From assembly GCA_022447585.1 (NCBI GenBank), contig JAKVAR010000006.1:62001-126000 (forward strand): 64,000 bases of DNA, in the 5' to 3' direction. This stretch comes from Crocinitomicaceae bacterium (GTDB lineage Bacteria > Bacteroidota > Bacteroidia > Flavobacteriales_D > Crocinitomicaceae). A model generated the notes under the pieces. It was not told where the DNA came from and ran no database searches. It saw only the letters and a program-made list of their open reading frames with translations. The position numbers were made by a program, and so were the translations under genes. Below, one piece after another: positions 45,575 through 55,416 of this stretch. The first letter of the stretch is position 1, and every line of letters starts with the position of its first letter.

Positions 45575-48500
45575 CCTCTTAACTACTTTTTTATTTCCCA
45601 TAAACACAGTGACGAGGTATAGTCCTGCATCATTTATTCCTGCTATTGTAGTAGTAGAAATTTGAATTCCCTCACGCTTATTAATTAACATTCCTAAAGA
45701 GTTCCTTATTTCCCATCCCGTAATTTTATTAGCTGCACTAATTGTAAAAGTATTTTGATGAGCAATAGGGTTCGGGTAAATATTTACTTCACTTCCGATC
45801 GACTCTAAATAAATAACGTTACTCATCGTCATTGAACCATCAAAATCAAATTGCTTCAATCGGTAATAGTTTTTACTTGAGTTTCTTTGGTGCTCAAATT
45901 GATATTTATGTCCTGTGTTCGACGTTCCATTACCAAGCACCTCACCAATAGGTGAAAAAACTTCTCCATCTCTCGATTGTTCAATTACAAAATGACTATT
46001 ATTTAATTCAGATGAAGTTTCCCAAACTAATACATCTTGATCCTGAATAGATTCACCATCGAAGGAAACCAATTCAACGCCCAAAGAGGTCACTGAACAA
46101 TTTACATCTATCGAACCTCCGGCATCTGCCAAAGCAAGAGTAGAATATGGCCCGTTAAAGTTAATAGTGCAGATATTCAACCCTTCGGTTGAATTATAAT
46201 TTGGGTCAGAAGGGTCCATAAAAACTTTAATAAAATAATAGTCTTTCATTCCAGCTGCCGGGCCATTCATACCAAAGTACACCCTTCTTACACCCTCTCC
46301 TCCGTCTGCAGCTATTCCATTTAAATTACACGTTTCTCCTGTTGTAGGAGTAGTAACACCAAGAGTTTCGCTTACCATACTTACTCCTGGTTCCAGAGGT
46401 CTAGAAGAACAAGGTAAATCGAAATCATTAAAAGCCCCTTCCAAAGCGGATGATTCAGATAAAAACTGAGACCTCAATTCGAAATCTAATATTTGATCTT
46501 CTCCAACAACTTCTATCATGTAATAAGAATTAGAAGGTGTCCCTACTGGTAAATCTATTTTAAAATAAGCCTCTCTCAAGTCATTACATCCTTCAGAACA
46601 AGTACTCGATAATGAAGCACTATTGTTACCACATGACCATGCTATTTCATTTGCATTCGGTGTATATACATTTAACTTATAATCGACCGCTGTCGTTTCT
46701 CCCTCTTTATGAAAAACCCTTATATAATAAACCTGTCCAGGGTTAAGGTGACCAAATTGGGCAAACCCCTGACTTCCAGCACTGCTGCCTGAGGAATATG
46801 ATGAAGCACCTATAACAATAGAACTAGGAGACGAATACAATTCCATTGTTAATGGCCCTGAAGAAGTTCCAGAAGTATTCTCTAAAAACACAGTAACCCA
46901 GCTTTTATTTGAATTAAAATATGGCCCCCCATTAGCAGGGCTTGGTGCAGTAAATGTAAACCAGACATCATTCTCAAGCACTCCAGCTCCCACAGATTCA
47001 TCTGCACCTTGCATGGAATAAGTTGCTAAACTTGAATAACTATTACAACTATTGACCGGTATACTTTCTGCATTAATACCTTCATTATTACATGGTCTTG
47101 CAGCCCCTTCATTTATACTCAGGTCAAATGAATAATCAAAATCACTATTTAGTGAATTCGGCTTAACTCTTAATAAATAATACTCTCCCTGGTTTAACCC
47201 TGTAACAGTCCAAGTATCACCATTCCCGTCTAAAGTAGGGCTACAAGCAATTAGATCTCCATCTCCACAATTAGAATAAACGTATAATTTAGCATCTCTA
47301 GAACCATTTGAAGCATCATATGTAATATCCATGTTATCAACAACTGATGATGCTGATAATGAAGGGCAGTTACCACTAGGAGTACTAAATATATACCATA
47401 AATCCCTTTGATCCACATCAGAGAACGGATCATTTGATAAACCTGAACATAACGAAGATGTTATTTCCGCATCACAATCAGTGGTCCCACTAAAATCTCC
47501 TGAGATTGTTTCTCCATTTAGGATATAGTATGGATTAAATTCATGTGCAGCATCAGAAACACCTAGATTATTAGGAGAATTGCCATCCCAAATATTTATA
47601 CAGGAATTATTGTATTTACCTGTTTGTAAAGAAGGAGTTATAGTTACTGTTGGCGAAGCCGCAGCCGCTCCGGCAACTTGCACAATTCTCACCAAATAAC
47701 CACCATCTGTAGGCCCATGTATTTCGTCTAAGCAATCTATTGAAGCTAAACCATTTGAAGTTATTGAAATTGATGTTTGAAAATTACTTGCAAGGTTGGA
47801 GCAATTATTAGCAGTAACCCCTTCACCTTGATAAACCAAAACTTCAATTTCTTCACCAGGCTGCAATCCAGAAACTAATAGGTCAGCTGAAGTCGAATAA
47901 ACAGGTATGCCATTGTCAATTCCGGTATTTGGATTGAAATAATACCATAAATCATTTCCTACTATGGCAGGCAGAGCTTGCGAATCACTTGAATAATTGA
48001 AATTAACGAGTTGTGGGTTTTCAATATTAAATCCTGGAAATACATTTTGAAAAAGAGCGCAATCATTATTTTCTGCAATCCTATTAGCTTCAATGCCAAA
48101 TTCACAAATAGCATTCCCTGAAAGCGGAGCTACTCTGATATACCAATCCGGACCGGCCCCTCCTTCAGTAATAGCAGACAAAAAAGTATGTGATACTACT
48201 GAACCGACTCCTGTACTAGAAATTACTGCGCAATCAGCCACGCCGGCATCATCTAATTGACTGTTACTGAAACATCCTGAATATAACGTTACAACTGCGG
48301 CATCTGTAGCGTTTTGAAAAGTCATGATCACTTCTAAATTTTGATCATCATCTCCTGGATTCATCGTAACAGAATACCAAAGATCATTAGATTCAGATGC
48401 TATTCCACAAGCATTACAACCACTACCAATATTACATGTTTCATTACTTTCACTATCAATATTAGCCTGACAAAAATTACCTGTTGACGAAACTCCGTCA

Positions 48501-50056
48501 ATATCTATTGCGTCGTTACATATATCGTTTGCTTGAGGAATACTAGTACATATATCAAATGTTGGGTATGTAAGGGTTTGACAATTTGTAGCACCAGAGC
48601 CATTATTCGCATATGCCATAATCCTCAAATAGATCGTGTTTGCTGCAGCAACATCCGGTCCAGACAGGACTAAAGATCCATCCGCGGAAAAATACGGACA
48701 ACTACTCCCAGTAATTCCTCCATTTCCAATATGACCTTCTAATGTCGTATTATCTGAAGCCAACGATGGACATGTTCCATTTGTCAGATAGGGCAATATC
48801 ATTAAATTACCACCTGAAAGATTAGTAATATCAATTGTAACTTGATTAGACCCGTTTGGAAAAACCTTATACCAAATATCAGCATGATCTGTTCGAGAAT
48901 AACTAGATCCAGTAAAACCTGCATTTGCTCCACATAAAGCTATTGTATTTCCATTACCGCAACTGATGTAATTTTCAACTAATGCGCCACCATCAACTAT
49001 AGCACCATTTAAATCGCCTGATTGACATGTGTTTGATATATCTGGTGCGTTTGAACAAACTTCAGCACCATTACATGTTTCACTTATTGAATAAGAAGAT
49101 TCACAGGTTACAAAAGCTCCTCCAAATGATTTAATTTCAACTGTATGTTGGCCAGCGGTGTAATTGCTGAAAATATAGCTGTTCAACAATACTGCACTTG
49201 CCTCAACCAAAACACCATCTATCCAAATTTCCGCTGACGTCCCATCTCCAAAACTAGTAGTTGTAACTTCTATGTCAAAATTGAATGTATTACAGTTCAA
49301 GTTAATTCCCGCCACAGTGGCCTGCGGAGAAACGCTACAAATGCATGCCTCTGTCAAACTAGTTGAATTAATATCGCAACCACCATACAATGAACCTAGT
49401 ACATTAATAACTTGGTTGCTACCAGCGGCAAAAGGTCCTAAAACATAAGTTCCAATACCAACATTGTTTTCAAACGTTGTTGTTCCGTCAGTGATATCAA
49501 CTGCCGAAGCATCTCCAAGATTCGTCAAATTAACTTCAACTGAGAACTGTCCATTTATACAATCAGAAATTATAGAATAGGCAGCATTAGGCGAATTACA
49601 AGGACATGATGGAACTAAAAATGATTCCGAAGATTCAAGTTCAGAAAAAGGGTCAGAGGTACACCAATTTGATGTGTTACAATCATTATCATCACCTGAA
49701 TCAGGAGACAAGCCTCCATTTGAAGCTAGAAGATTTCCAGATGACCCGGCGCCATCATAAACCGTATAAGTAGTGCCATCCCAACCGTCATCAAACCTAT
49801 CAAATGCATTTATATAGAGTGTTTGACCGCAATACCCGGACAAATCAACTGAAACATCAGACAATAAGCCTTGACCATTTCCATACGTTCCATTCCCTTG
49901 ACCCCAAACCTGAATTCCAGTACCATCAACTCCTGTTGTTATGCTCATCCATTTTTCAGTTGGAAAGCTACCCCCAGATGAAGTAATGTATACAGATTGT
50001 GCCTGTAAGATATTCGTAAATACAACGAAAATTAAAAATGATATTACCTGTTTCAT
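45560..50056 (-). CDS. giant secreted T9SS protein with repeated beta domains
   Basis: A 1498-residue protein with a signal peptide (residues 1-19, ending NILQAQS). Cys-rich repeats of about 130-170 residues recur through the protein, each carrying a DLWY-like core (ADIWYKVFPNG, NDLWYSVTMN, NDLWYYFNPN, RDLWYIFSTP, NDVWFTFTAP). This is the pattern of Bacteroidota adhesin or pre-peptidase-like domains. The C-terminal ~90 residues are a T9SS sorting domain (VNIYPNPIAHQNTF). Likely surface adhesin or matrix protein; no catalytic motif was found. Confidence 0.88.
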   Translation of the reverse strand: MKQVISFLIFVVFTNILQAQSVYITSSGGSFPTEKWMSITTGVDGTGIQVWGQGNGTYGNGQGLLSDVSVDLSGYCGQTLYINAFDRFDDGWDGTTYTVYDGAGSSGNLLASNGGLSPDSGDDNDCNTSNWCTSDPFSELESSESFLVPSCPCNSPNAAYSIISDCINGQFSVEVNLTNLGDASAVDITDGTTTFENNVGIGTYVLGPFAAGSNQVINVLGSLYGGCDINSTSLTEACICSVSPQATVAGINLNCNTFNFDIEVTTTSFGDGTSAEIWIDGVLVEASAVLLNSYIFSNYTAGQHTVEIKSFGGAFVTCESSYSISETCNGAEVCSNAPDISNTCQSGDLNGAIVDGGALVENYISCGNGNTIALCGANAGFTGSSYSRTDHADIWYKVFPNGSNQVTIDITNLSGGNLMILPYLTNGTCPSLASDNTTLEGHIGNGGITGSSCPYFSADGSLVLSGPDVAAANTIYLRIMAYANNGSGATNCQTLTYPTFDICTSIPQANDICNDAIDIDGVSSTGNFCQANIDSESNETCNIGSGCNACGIASESNDLWYSVTMNPGDDDQNLEVIMTFQNATDAAVVTLYSGCFSNSQLDDAGVADCAVISSTGVGSVVSHTFLSAITEGGAGPDWYIRVAPLSGNAICEFGIEANRIAENNDCALFQNVFPGFNIENPQLVNFNYSSDSQALPAIVGNDLWYYFNPNTGIDNGIPVYSTSADLLVSGLQPGEEIEVLVYQGEGVTANNCSNLASNFQTSISITSNGLASIDCLDEIHGPTDGGYLVRIVQVAGAAAASPTVTITPSLQTGKYNNSCINIWDGNSPNNLGVSDAAHEFNPYYILNGETISGDFSGTTDCDAEITSSLCSGLSNDPFSDVDQRDLWYIFSTPSGNCPSLSASSVVDNMDITYDASNGSRDAKLYVYSNCGDGDLIACSPTLDGNGDTWTVTGLNQGEYYLLRVKPNSLNSDFDYSFDLSINEGAARPCNNEGINAESIPVNSCNSYSSLATYSMQGADESVGAGVLENDVWFTFTAPSPANGGPYFNSNKSWVTVFLENTSGTSSGPLTMELYSSPSSIVIGASSYSSGSSAGSQGFAQFGHLNPGQVYYIRVFHKEGETTAVDYKLNVYTPNANEIAWSCGNNSASLSSTCSEGCNDLREAYFKIDLPVGTPSNSYYMIEVVGEDQILDFELRSQFLSESSALEGAFNDFDLPCSSRPLEPGVSMVSETLGVTTPTTGETCNLNGIAADGGEGVRRVYFGMNGPAAGMKDYYFIKVFMDPSDPNYNSTEGLNICTINFNGPYSTLALADAGGSIDVNCSVTSLGVELVSFDGESIQDQDVLVWETSSELNNSHFVIEQSRDGEVFSPIGEVLGNGTSNTGHKYQFEHQRNSSKNYYRLKQFDFDGSMTMSNVIYLESIGSEVNIYPNPIAHQNTFTISAANKITGWEIRNSLGMLINKREGIQISTTTIAGINDAGLYLVTVFMGNKKVVKRLIVR

Positions 50057-50316
50057 AATTCAGCGTTCTTAAACTGCGCTAAATTTATACCCTTGAAGTC
50101 AGGATGTCATTTAAAAACAACATAGAGATGTTTAAAATCACGAATTCGAACAAAAAAACCCCCTAAATAGGGCGGTTGGAGCCTGCTTAATTTGAAATTT
50201 TAATTATAACTCTGCCTAAAAATAAATTGATTCACATGTGAAATTGAATACATTTGTAGTAAACTTTTGGGTGGTTTTATTAAAATAATGACTCAAGTAT
50301 CATAACAAACACCAGT

Positions 50317-51276
50317 ATGTTAGTAGACAAAAATCAGCCAATAAAAAAAATGAAACTTCATCCCAGAAATAGGAATCGTGAAAAATACAATTTAAGCGCC
50401 TTAGTTGAAGTTGTTCCAGAATTGACGAATTATATTGTCCCGAACAAAGCAGGAGAAGATTCAGTTGATTTTTCTAACCCAAAAGCAATTAGGCTACTAA
50501 ACCAAGCTATATTTCACTACTATTATGATGTAAAAAAATGGAAATTCCCTGTTGAGAATTTATGTCCGCCCATACCTGGCAGAGCTGATTACATTCATTA
50601 CATTGCTGACACATTGAGTGAAAGCAATTTTGGTAAGATACCAGTTGGTCGAAATATCAAAATTCTTGATATTGGAGTTGGAGCCAGTTGTATTTATCCA
50701 TTAATAGGAACTACTGAATACAAATGGAGTTTTATAGCGTCAGACATTAGTCAGCAATCGATTGACTCATCAAAGCAAATTGCAGGTAAAAATCCATCCA
50801 TTGAAGACAAAATTGAATTTCGATTACAAAATTCACCTAACAATATCTTTAAAGGCATACTTAGACAAACAGAAAAAATTGAAGCTGTAATTTGCAACCC
50901 TCCATTTCACCCTTCTTCAAAAGAGGCCGAAAAGGTAACTCGAAGAAAAGTGAAAAACTTAACGGGAAACAGAGTTAACGAAATCGATTTAGCTGGAATT
51001 CATGATGAACTAATTTGTGACGGTGGTGAATATAAATTCATTAAAAACATGGTGAAAGAAAGTGAAAAAATCTCGAGAAAATGTTTGTGGTTTTCATCGC
51101 TAGTTTCCAAACAATCTAACCTAAAAGCAATTCAAAAGCTACTTCAAAATACGCGGGTAAAGCGAGTAAAAATTATACCTATGGGAACAGGTAATAAATC
51201 GACTCGTATTATTGCTTGGACTTACCTCTCAAAAGAGGACCAGAAAAATTGGAGAGAAACTAGGTGGAAGAAGTAG
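50317..51276 (+). CDS. rlmF: 23S rRNA (adenine1618-N6)-methyltransferase
   Basis: A 319-residue SAM-dependent methyltransferase. SAM-binding LDIGVGASCIYPLIG is followed by the catalytic motif CNPPFHPSSKEA, in which NPPF is the amino-methyltransferase signature. The N-terminal KMKLHPRNRNREKYNL is typical of RlmF. It methylates A1618 of 23S rRNA. Some 260 bases of AT-rich spacer with no recognised gene lie upstream. Confidence 0.92.
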   Translation: MLVDKNQPIKKMKLHPRNRNREKYNLSALVEVVPELTNYIVPNKAGEDSVDFSNPKAIRLLNQAIFHYYYDVKKWKFPVENLCPPIPGRADYIHYIADTLSESNFGKIPVGRNIKILDIGVGASCIYPLIGTTEYKWSFIASDISQQSIDSSKQIAGKNPSIEDKIEFRLQNSPNNIFKGILRQTEKIEAVICNPPFHPSSKEAEKVTRRKVKNLTGNRVNEIDLAGIHDELICDGGEYKFIKNMVKESEKISRKCLWFSSLVSKQSNLKAIQKLLQNTRVKRVKIIPMGTGNKSTRIIAWTYLSKEDQKNWRETRWKK

Positions 51277-51320
51277 AATACTCCCTTACCATTCTTTATC
51301 TTGACATTAAAAGCATAAGC

Positions 51321-51479
51321 ATGAAAAAAGAGTCAAAACTACGTTTATCTATCGCTATTGGTGTCGCGGCAGAAACTACTGTAGGTTTATTTCACAAAAA
51401 TCTAGGCCTATAGCTAAGTTTGGGTGTTGCAATTGGCGCTGGTATAGGCGCAAGATTTATGACTCAGGAAAAGCAATAA
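51321..51479 (+). pseudogene. glycine-zipper small membrane protein with internal TAG
   Basis: ATG 51321 to TAA 51479 would encode 51 residues apart from a TAG at 51411-51413. The two halves (RLSIAIGVAAETTVGLF; LSLGVAIGAGIGARF) are glycine-zipper segments, and relatives carry a Trp (TGG) where the TAG lies, so a single G-to-A change explains the break. Either a recent pseudogene or a read-through gene; the former is much more likely. Confidence 0.6.
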
Positions 51480-51811
51480 TAACCTCAGTCGACGGATAAT
51501 GAGCGATCAACAAATCGTCATCATTTTTCTAATTACAAACATTCGATATAGATTTTTACCCTAACGGGAAATATGGAACTGTATAATTTGATTCCTCGCA
51601 GGATTTATTCGGAATGATCGAAATCAAAATTAACTCGTCTTTATCTGGCGCTACTTTATCATTGATAGTAGAACGCATTGTTCCAATTAATTGATTCTGT
51701 CGTCAATCAGGCAAGCATAGAAAATAACAACAACTTAGAATATCAATTAAGACAATATACAAAGATAGATCGAAATTGGTCCTTACTCACCACTAAGAAT
51801 CACATTAATTA
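51480..51811. other. intergenic region without a recognised gene
   Basis: No supported gene. A 26-codon frame starting with MIEIKINSSLSG near 51615 has no recognised relative. The region between the broken glycine-zipper gene and the DUF1295 gene may hold degraded sequence. Confidence 0.45.
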
Positions 51812-51827
51812 CTAGAGCAGTCTCATT

Positions 51828-52751
51828 TTATACCTTAAACTTTCTTTTAATCGGCAGGAATCGTCCCACCTCATTAAGGTATCTTTCATACAATGGATAC
51901 TTTTCTTTAGTAATACTCTCGCTAAAATCTGAACTACCCTTAAATAATAAAACGAGTAACAAACTGCCGGCAATAGACCAATTAATCCAGTGTCCTGTCG
52001 CCACAACTGAGAATACATAGAAAACAATCCAAATACTTTGTTCAGCAGTATAATTTGGATGACGCATATATGCCCAAAGTCCGGTATGCGTAAATCCGAC
52101 TTTGTGAAAATCATCCATTTCTCCTTTCGCTTTCAGCGCGTATTTTTTTTCTTGATAATCGTATTGCTGTTGATCCGCAAAAAACTCCATAACAACGAGT
52201 AAAACGATAATTACAGCCAACACATAGTCAATCCAGTTTAACGGATTATCACTACCCATTGCCTTTAAAGCAGGAAGCGTAAACAACAATATTAACCCCA
52301 TTTGATAAGCACAAATAAAGACTAGATTAAATAAATGCCATTTCCAATTCTGTTCAAATCCAGGTTTTGCTCTTAGAATTTCCCAGCGGTAATCTTCATC
52401 TCCCGTCCAGAATTTCCAAGAATAACCACCTCTTCTTCCAAAATTATATGTCAATCTAATTGCCCAAATAGTAACAAGAATTGCCATCAAAACTATTCTT
52501 GATTCGAACTCAGCATCTACTGCCACAATCCAAACATAAGGAACCGGAATTATACTCCATAATTTATCAACTTGACTATAATTATCCGTTAATGAACCAA
52601 CTAAAAAAGACAAGCCCGCAGCAATTCCATAAACCCAAAGTAAAGTCGATAATGTACTCCATTGAAGCTCAGTTAAGGGTTCATCGTACATAAAAGTAAC
52701 CACCGGAACAGTGATTAACGTAAACATTAAGAATAGCGCCGTTTTCCACAT
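51828..52751 (-). CDS. DUF1295 family membrane protein (steroid 5-alpha-reductase-like)
   Basis: A 307-residue protein with eight or nine transmembrane segments. The C-terminal part GLWAYMRHPNYTAEQSIWIV is the conserved RHPNY motif of DUF1295/isoprenylcysteine-methyltransferase-like reductases. Relatives are lipid or steroid reductases or methyltransferases; the substrate here is unknown. It is not adjacent to the SOUL-peroxidase group. Confidence 0.9.
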   Translation of the reverse strand: MWKTALFLMFTLITVPVVTFMYDEPLTELQWSTLSTLLWVYGIAAGLSFLVGSLTDNYSQVDKLWSIIPVPYVWIVAVDAEFESRIVLMAILVTIWAIRLTYNFGRRGGYSWKFWTGDEDYRWEILRAKPGFEQNWKWHLFNLVFICAYQMGLILLFTLPALKAMGSDNPLNWIDYVLAVIIVLLVVMEFFADQQQYDYQEKKYALKAKGEMDDFHKVGFTHTGLWAYMRHPNYTAEQSIWIVFYVFSVVATGHWINWSIAGSLLLVLLFKGSSDFSESITKEKYPLYERYLNEVGRFLPIKRKFKV

Positions 52752-52808
52752 AGTTTCTTATTTTAGATTGAAACTAATAATTTAGAATGAGAAATTAAAA
52801 ACAGAAAT

Positions 52809-53363
52809 CTATTTCTTCTTCCATTTTTTCAAGATTCGTTTACCCACTTTTTTGCGGTAACGCTTGATTACTGTTTCTCGATCTCCAATGTTTCCGCATT
52901 TCACCATATCCGAGTAGATTAAATGCCCTTCTCTAAAGAACTTGAACTCAAAGCTAATGGATACGATGTCTTCTCGGTACAATCCAAAAAGGCTATTTGT
53001 TCCCAATACCGTTTCTAAACTATCTTTTAATCCTGTCACTTTAAACTTTCGATCATACCCTCTAACACTAATCAATACGTAGGTGTCGACTCCTTTAGAC
53101 TTCATCAAATCAGCAATCGAATCAGACGCTAAGATCATAGCATCTCCTCCAAGTTTCATCATATTCAGAGATGGAACAGCTTTTACCCCACGTGTATTCA
53201 ATAATTCTGTTGTATTGATTTCCAAAGAGTAACGATCTGCAGGATTATCCATTTGGCCAATTACCAAAGCATTCGTTAAATTCAATTTCACCTTCGACTT
53301 CTTTTGAGCGAACGATGAAGTAGCGAAAAATACTACTAATGCCACTAAGATTAACTTATTCAT
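52809..53363 (-). CDS. secreted protein, unknown function
   Basis: A 184-residue protein with a signal peptide (residues 1-19, ending SSFAQ) and a strongly basic C-terminus (RYRKKVGKRILKKWKKK). The mature part looks alpha/beta. It lies three bases after metF and is therefore probably in its transcript, but no link to folate metabolism is visible. Confidence 0.7.
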   Translation of the reverse strand: MNKLILVALVVFFATSSFAQKKSKVKLNLTNALVIGQMDNPADRYSLEINTTELLNTRGVKAVPSLNMMKLGGDAMILASDSIADLMKSKGVDTYVLISVRGYDRKFKVTGLKDSLETVLGTNSLFGLYREDIVSISFEFKFFREGHLIYSDMVKCGNIGDRETVIKRYRKKVGKRILKKWKKK

Positions 53364-53366
53364 AAC

Positions 53367-54317
53367 TTAAAATATTTGACTAGCGATTGCTTTTACCGAT
53401 TCTGAATTAGACATTGTATAATAATGAATACAAGGTGCTCCAGCAGCTTTTAATTCTTTTGATTGTTGGATTCCCCATTCAATTCCAACCTTTGCAACGT
53501 CTTCATTACTTTTACATTTCAATAACTCATTAGACAGCTCTTCTGGGTAATCGATATGAAAAAACTTAGGTAAAAATGAAATGTGATTCATAGATTTAAT
53601 TGGTTTCAGTCCGGGAATAATTGGAACGTTAATTCCAACTGCTCTGCAAGCATCAACGAATTCGAAGTACTTCTGATTATCGAAGAACATTTGAGTTACT
53701 ATATATTCTGCTCCAGCATCAACCTTTGCTTTTAAATACTTAAGATCTGTAGCTAAATTCATAGCTTCAAAATGTTTTTCTGGATAACCAGCTGCCCCAA
53801 TACAGAAATCTGTTGGCTCTAGCTTAATATCATCCATCAAATAATCACCACGATTCATTTCTCCGATTTGATGAATTAAATCAACCGCATGTTCATGACC
53901 ATTTTCGTGAGGTCGAAAATTTGCTTCTGTTTTGATTGAATCTCCCCGCAATGCTAATACATTATCTATTCCTAAGAATTGTAAATCAATCAAGGCGTTT
54001 TCCGTCTCCTCTTTGCTAAAACCACCACAAATAAGATGAGGAACAGCATCCACGTTGTATTTATTCATAACAGCCGCACAAATACCAACGGTCCCTGGAC
54101 GTTTTCTTATCGCTATTTTTTCAAGTAAACCATGATCACGCTCTTTATAGATATACTCTTCACGATGGTAAGTAACGTTAACGAATTTAGGGTTGAATTC
54201 CATCAATGGATCAATTCCATCAAAAATAGATTGAATACTTTTTCCCTTCAATGGAGGTAAAATTTCAAAAGAGAACAACGTCTCTTTAGCCTGATTTAAA
54301 TGATCAGTTACTTTCAT
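53367..54317 (-). CDS. metF: methylenetetrahydrofolate reductase
   Basis: A 316-residue flavoprotein of the MetF family. FSFEILPPLKG near the N-terminus, then NVTYHREEY, ICAAVMNKYNVDAVPHLICG and QFLGIDNVLALRGDS mark the TIM-barrel FAD and folate sites. It reduces 5,10-methylene-THF to 5-methyl-THF for methionine synthesis. Its promoter lies in 54318-54365 and carries an inverted repeat. Confidence 0.95.
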   Translation of the reverse strand: MKVTDHLNQAKETLFSFEILPPLKGKSIQSIFDGIDPLMEFNPKFVNVTYHREEYIYKERDHGLLEKIAIRKRPGTVGICAAVMNKYNVDAVPHLICGGFSKEETENALIDLQFLGIDNVLALRGDSIKTEANFRPHENGHEHAVDLIHQIGEMNRGDYLMDDIKLEPTDFCIGAAGYPEKHFEAMNLATDLKYLKAKVDAGAEYIVTQMFFDNQKYFEFVDACRAVGINVPIIPGLKPIKSMNHISFLPKFFHIDYPEELSNELLKCKSNEDVAKVGIEWGIQQSKELKAAGAPCIHYYTMSNSESVKAIASQIF

Positions 54318-54365
54318 AATTCAATAGAATAGATCCCAAAGATACCATTATTGAATTTCTCACAA
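54318..54365 (-). promoter_or_regulatory. metF promoter with flanking inverted repeat
   Basis: On the minus strand TTG (54365-54363), 18 bases and TATCTTTG (54344-54337) match the Bacteroidota promoter. AATTCAATA (54318-54326) and TATTGAATT (54349-54357) are perfect inverted repeats that bracket the -7 box. A regulator bound across both arms could block or activate transcription. Confidence 0.6.
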
Positions 54366-54377
54366 TCAATTTTATCG

Positions 54378-55040
54378 TTATTTAAGAAACAACTCTGCGA
54401 ATCTTAGATCAACCTTGCTTGTAATTTTGATGTTTTCTTCATTTCCTTCTACTGTTTTTACCTTAAACCCTGCTTCTTCAACCAAGCTAGCATCATCGGT
54501 TATTCCATCATGAAAAGGCAACGCATATGCTTTTTCAATGATGTCCTTTTTAAAACATTGAGGCGTTTGAACCACCTTGTATAATGATCGGTTTACGGCA
54601 ACTGTTCCATGGTCTAGAGTTTGCCTTAACGACTCCTTCAAATCAATCACTGGAATAACAGCTCCATACTTTTTCACCCCTTCTATACAACGTTTTAGTG
54701 TTTTGTATCCAACAAGGGGGCGAACACCATCATGCACAATTATGTAATCTCCGTAACTATGTTCTAACGCGTTTTTAATTGAGTGATACCTTTCTTTTCC
54801 ACCATCAACTATACGATGAGGTATTTTAAAATCATGCAAAATCAACAACTCTTCCCAATAAGATTTCCAAGCTTCAGGAAGTGTAAGAATGATTTGAAAT
54901 TTTGGGTTATACTGATATACCTGCCCCATGGTATGCATCAGGATTGGTTTTTCATTAATTTCAATGAATTGCTTGGGCAGATCCGAATTCATACGTTTCC
55001 CAATACCACCTGCTGTAATAATCACTGTAAATAGACCCAT
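54378..55040 (-). CDS. ispD: 2-C-methyl-D-erythritol 4-phosphate cytidylyltransferase
   Basis: A 220-residue nucleotidyltransferase. ATG 55040 is chosen because it leads straight into the CTP-binding loop VIITAGGIGKRMNSDLPKQF. The longer frame from 55130 would add 30 residues that overlap the preceding terminator. YIIVHDGVRPLVGYKTL and DDASLVEEAGFKV are conserved downstream. It makes CDP-methylerythritol in the MEP pathway for isoprenoids. Confidence 0.93.
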   Translation of the reverse strand: MGLFTVIITAGGIGKRMNSDLPKQFIEINEKPILMHTMGQVYQYNPKFQIILTLPEAWKSYWEELLILHDFKIPHRIVDGGKERYHSIKNALEHSYGDYIIVHDGVRPLVGYKTLKRCIEGVKKYGAVIPVIDLKESLRQTLDHGTVAVNRSLYKVVQTPQCFKKDIIEKAYALPFHDGITDDASLVEEAGFKVKTVEGNEENIKITSKVDLRFAELFLK

Positions 55041-55081
55041 AGGACTAAAGTTAAAAGAAATTTTTGGACTTTTTTTTGGCC

Positions 55082-55112
55082 AAAAAAAAAAAGGTTGTCT
55101 TTCGACAACCTT
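55082..55112 (-). terminator. terminator of the small DUF6341-like gene
   Basis: On the minus strand AAGGTTGTC, loop GAAA, GACAACCTT forms a perfect 9-bp stem followed by nine or more T. It separates the small membrane gene from ispD. Confidence 0.88.
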
Positions 55113-55133
55113 AAATATTTTGAATATCAATGA

Positions 55134-55328
55134 TTATTTCAACTGGTCTGGATTATTCTCAGCTGCTGCATTATACTTTTTCTGCATGTTCAACCAAATA
55201 AACAATCCAACAAATCCCAATACGATGCACGAATAATTAAAAATATTTCCAATCATATCAGCTTCCAACAATCTGAAAGTCATTTGCATAAAGTCTGCTA
55301 TTCCGTAGAAAATCCCTGATAATGTCAT
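55134..55328 (-). CDS. small membrane protein, DUF6341-like
   Basis: A 64-residue protein with one transmembrane segment (FNYSCIVLGFVGLFIWLN) and an N-terminal region resembling DUF6341 (IADFMQMTFRLLE). It is followed by a strong terminator 21 bases after its stop codon, supporting that this short ORF is a real gene. Function unknown. Confidence 0.72.
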   Translation of the reverse strand: MTLSGIFYGIADFMQMTFRLLEADMIGNIFNYSCIVLGFVGLFIWLNMQKKYNAAAENNPDQLK

Positions 55329-55416
55329 AATTCCTATTGTTTATATAATACAAATTAAATCAAATTTTTACATATTTCAATGCCGCGGCATGATTTCTTG
55401 GTTATTTGAATTAGTT

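Noticed and set aside
50140..50190. possible terminator or attenuator near 50155-50180 (CCCCCTAAATAGGG)
   Set aside because: The stem is only about four base pairs, and no gene ends nearby on the minus strand.
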